This document shows, piece by piece, positions 12,384 through 13,190 of a DNA stretch of 13,190 nt; the first letter of the stretch is position 1, and each line of letters starts with the position of its first letter. Origin of the DNA: Candidatus Aenigmatarchaeota archaeon (GTDB taxonomy: Archaea > Aenigmatarchaeota > Aenigmatarchaeia > QMZP01); contig DAOUYM010000014.1 of NCBI GenBank assembly GCA_030666115.1, positions 1-13,190 on the forward strand, in the 5' to 3' direction. A model generated the notes under the pieces. The model ran no database searches. It was not told where the DNA came from and saw only the letters and a list, made by a program, of their open reading frames with translations. The translations under genes and the position numbers were made by a program.

Positions 12384-13190
12384 GAAAAGCAGAGAGATCG
12401 GTGAGCCAAGGGTGAAGCTGGTTGGTTTTGGTACTAATGTGCTCACGCAGATAAACAAGCTCGAAAACCCGGACATAAAACTACCGATCAGAACCCTTTC
12501 CAACACATACTTTGATGAGACACATAAGCTTATCAGGCTGGGTGACAAGGTCAGTCACAGAACTTACCTCAACGTCGCCCACACAAAGAAGTTCATGCAG
12601 ACACTTCTGGTTGCTTCTGAGTGCAAGAAGATCATAAACCAGAACGTCACCACCTCCATCAGGGATCTTTACTACGCCCTTAAGCATACCATACCAGGCA
12701 CCAATGACAACACATTCGATGACCAGAGCGAAAGCGATCCGATATTAGAAGACCTGGAGGCAGCTCTCAACACACTGAGGGAGGCCCTTCACCTGCAGGC
12801 AGACAGGAAGGGGTATGTTGCAGGGCCGATCACGATAGATGATGGTGGCGACAAGATCGACTGCGCCAGGATGGGCTCTTCTGGATGGGCGATTCCCTCG
12901 AACGTTGAACCTGAGAAGATCAAGTTTGAGAATTGCACAGCAGAATTCGTGCTGGTGATAGAGAAGGACGCTGTGTGGCAGAGGCTAAACGAGGACAGGT
13001 TCTGGAAGAACCATAACTGCCTTATACTGACAGGAAAGGGGCAGCCGGCAAGGGGAACAAGGAGACTGATAAACCGTCTCCACAAGGAGCTGAAGCTTCC
13101 TGTATATGTACTTACGGACGGTGACTTCTGGGGATACTATATATATTCTGTTATCAAGCAGGGTTCAATCAACCTGAGCTTCCTTTCAGA
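12358..13190 (+). CDS. top6A: DNA topoisomerase VI subunit A, C-terminus beyond window
   Basis: The DNA-cutting, Spo11-related subunit. The ATG at 12358 opens a frame without stops to the right edge, giving 277 complete codons; the family is about 360-380 residues, so roughly a quarter is missing. The protein begins with a basic stretch (MSEKKKKSEKSREIG). The winged-helix (CAP) domain holds SIRDLYYALKHT, and one of Tyr105/Tyr106 is the catalytic tyrosine that bonds to DNA. The Toprim domain shows VIEKDA (Glu202) and LTDGDFWGYYIYSVIKQGS (Asp254, Asp256), which bind Mg2+. The usual Pro of DxDPWG is Phe257 here. It overlaps top6B by 26 bases, and the two products act in one complex. Confidence 0.94.
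   Translation, partial: MSEKKKKSEKSREIGEPRVKLVGFGTNVLTQINKLENPDIKLPIRTLSNTYFDETHKLIRLGDKVSHRTYLNVAHTKKFMQTLLVASECKKIINQNVTTSIRDLYYALKHTIPGTNDNTFDDQSESDPILEDLEAALNTLREALHLQADRKGYVAGPITIDDGGDKIDCARMGSSGWAIPSNVEPEKIKFENCTAEFVLVIEKDAVWQRLNEDRFWKNHNCLILTGKGQPARGTRRLINRLHKELKLPVYVLTDGDFWGYYIYSVIKQGSINLSFLS

Noticed and set aside
12044..12548. Ser- and Leu/Phe-rich minus-strand open frames opposite the Top6B tail
   Set aside because: They are the complement of the purine-rich tract, which gives Ser/Leu/Phe codons automatically.

Overview
The window is archaeal. It encodes both subunits of DNA topoisomerase VI, a DRG-type GTPase with a TGS domain, a KsgA/Dim1 rRNA dimethyltransferase, a HerA-type ATPase interrupted by an intein, and two type IV pilin-like proteins. 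Several starts look leaderless, with a TATA-like box about 25-30 bases upstream of the ATG. The lineage cannot be fixed from this sequence. The small pilins with class III signal peptides would fit a euryarchaeal or DPANN-like uncultivated archaeon, but that is inference.

Left part, 1-3040, minus strand: a compact three-gene operon that is visibly more A/T-rich than the rest. In transcription order it encodes a thymidylate-kinase-like P-loop kinase, a nucleotidyltransferase fused to a second P-loop kinase, and a LarA-like (DUF2088) protein that runs off the left edge. I know of no described system with this combination, and it is the best candidate here for an undescribed pathway. Next come about 260 bases without a gene (3039-3300) that hold several strong inverted repeats and a possible pseudoknot. 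A decayed GNAT acetyltransferase pseudogene follows (3301-3740), flanked by a 10-base inverted repeat. This stretch looks like the edge of an accessory island.

Middle, 3770-7731: two overlapping pilin-like genes on the plus strand, two small unknown genes on the minus strand, and, divergent from these, a HerA/DUF87-type ATPase. Its P-loop is split by a 377-residue intein that carries a two-motif LAGLIDADG endonuclease. Intein removal would rebuild the ATP-binding site.

Right part, 7741-13190: on the minus strand, a membrane-anchored Holliday-junction-resolvase-related nuclease, a small VIT1/CCC1-like membrane protein and the DRG GTPase. Divergent from the GTPase, across about 40 bases, is ksgA, followed by top6B and top6A on the plus strand. 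The two topoisomerase genes overlap by 26 bases, and top6A continues past the right edge. Top6B ends in an unusual Glu/Lys-rich tail.
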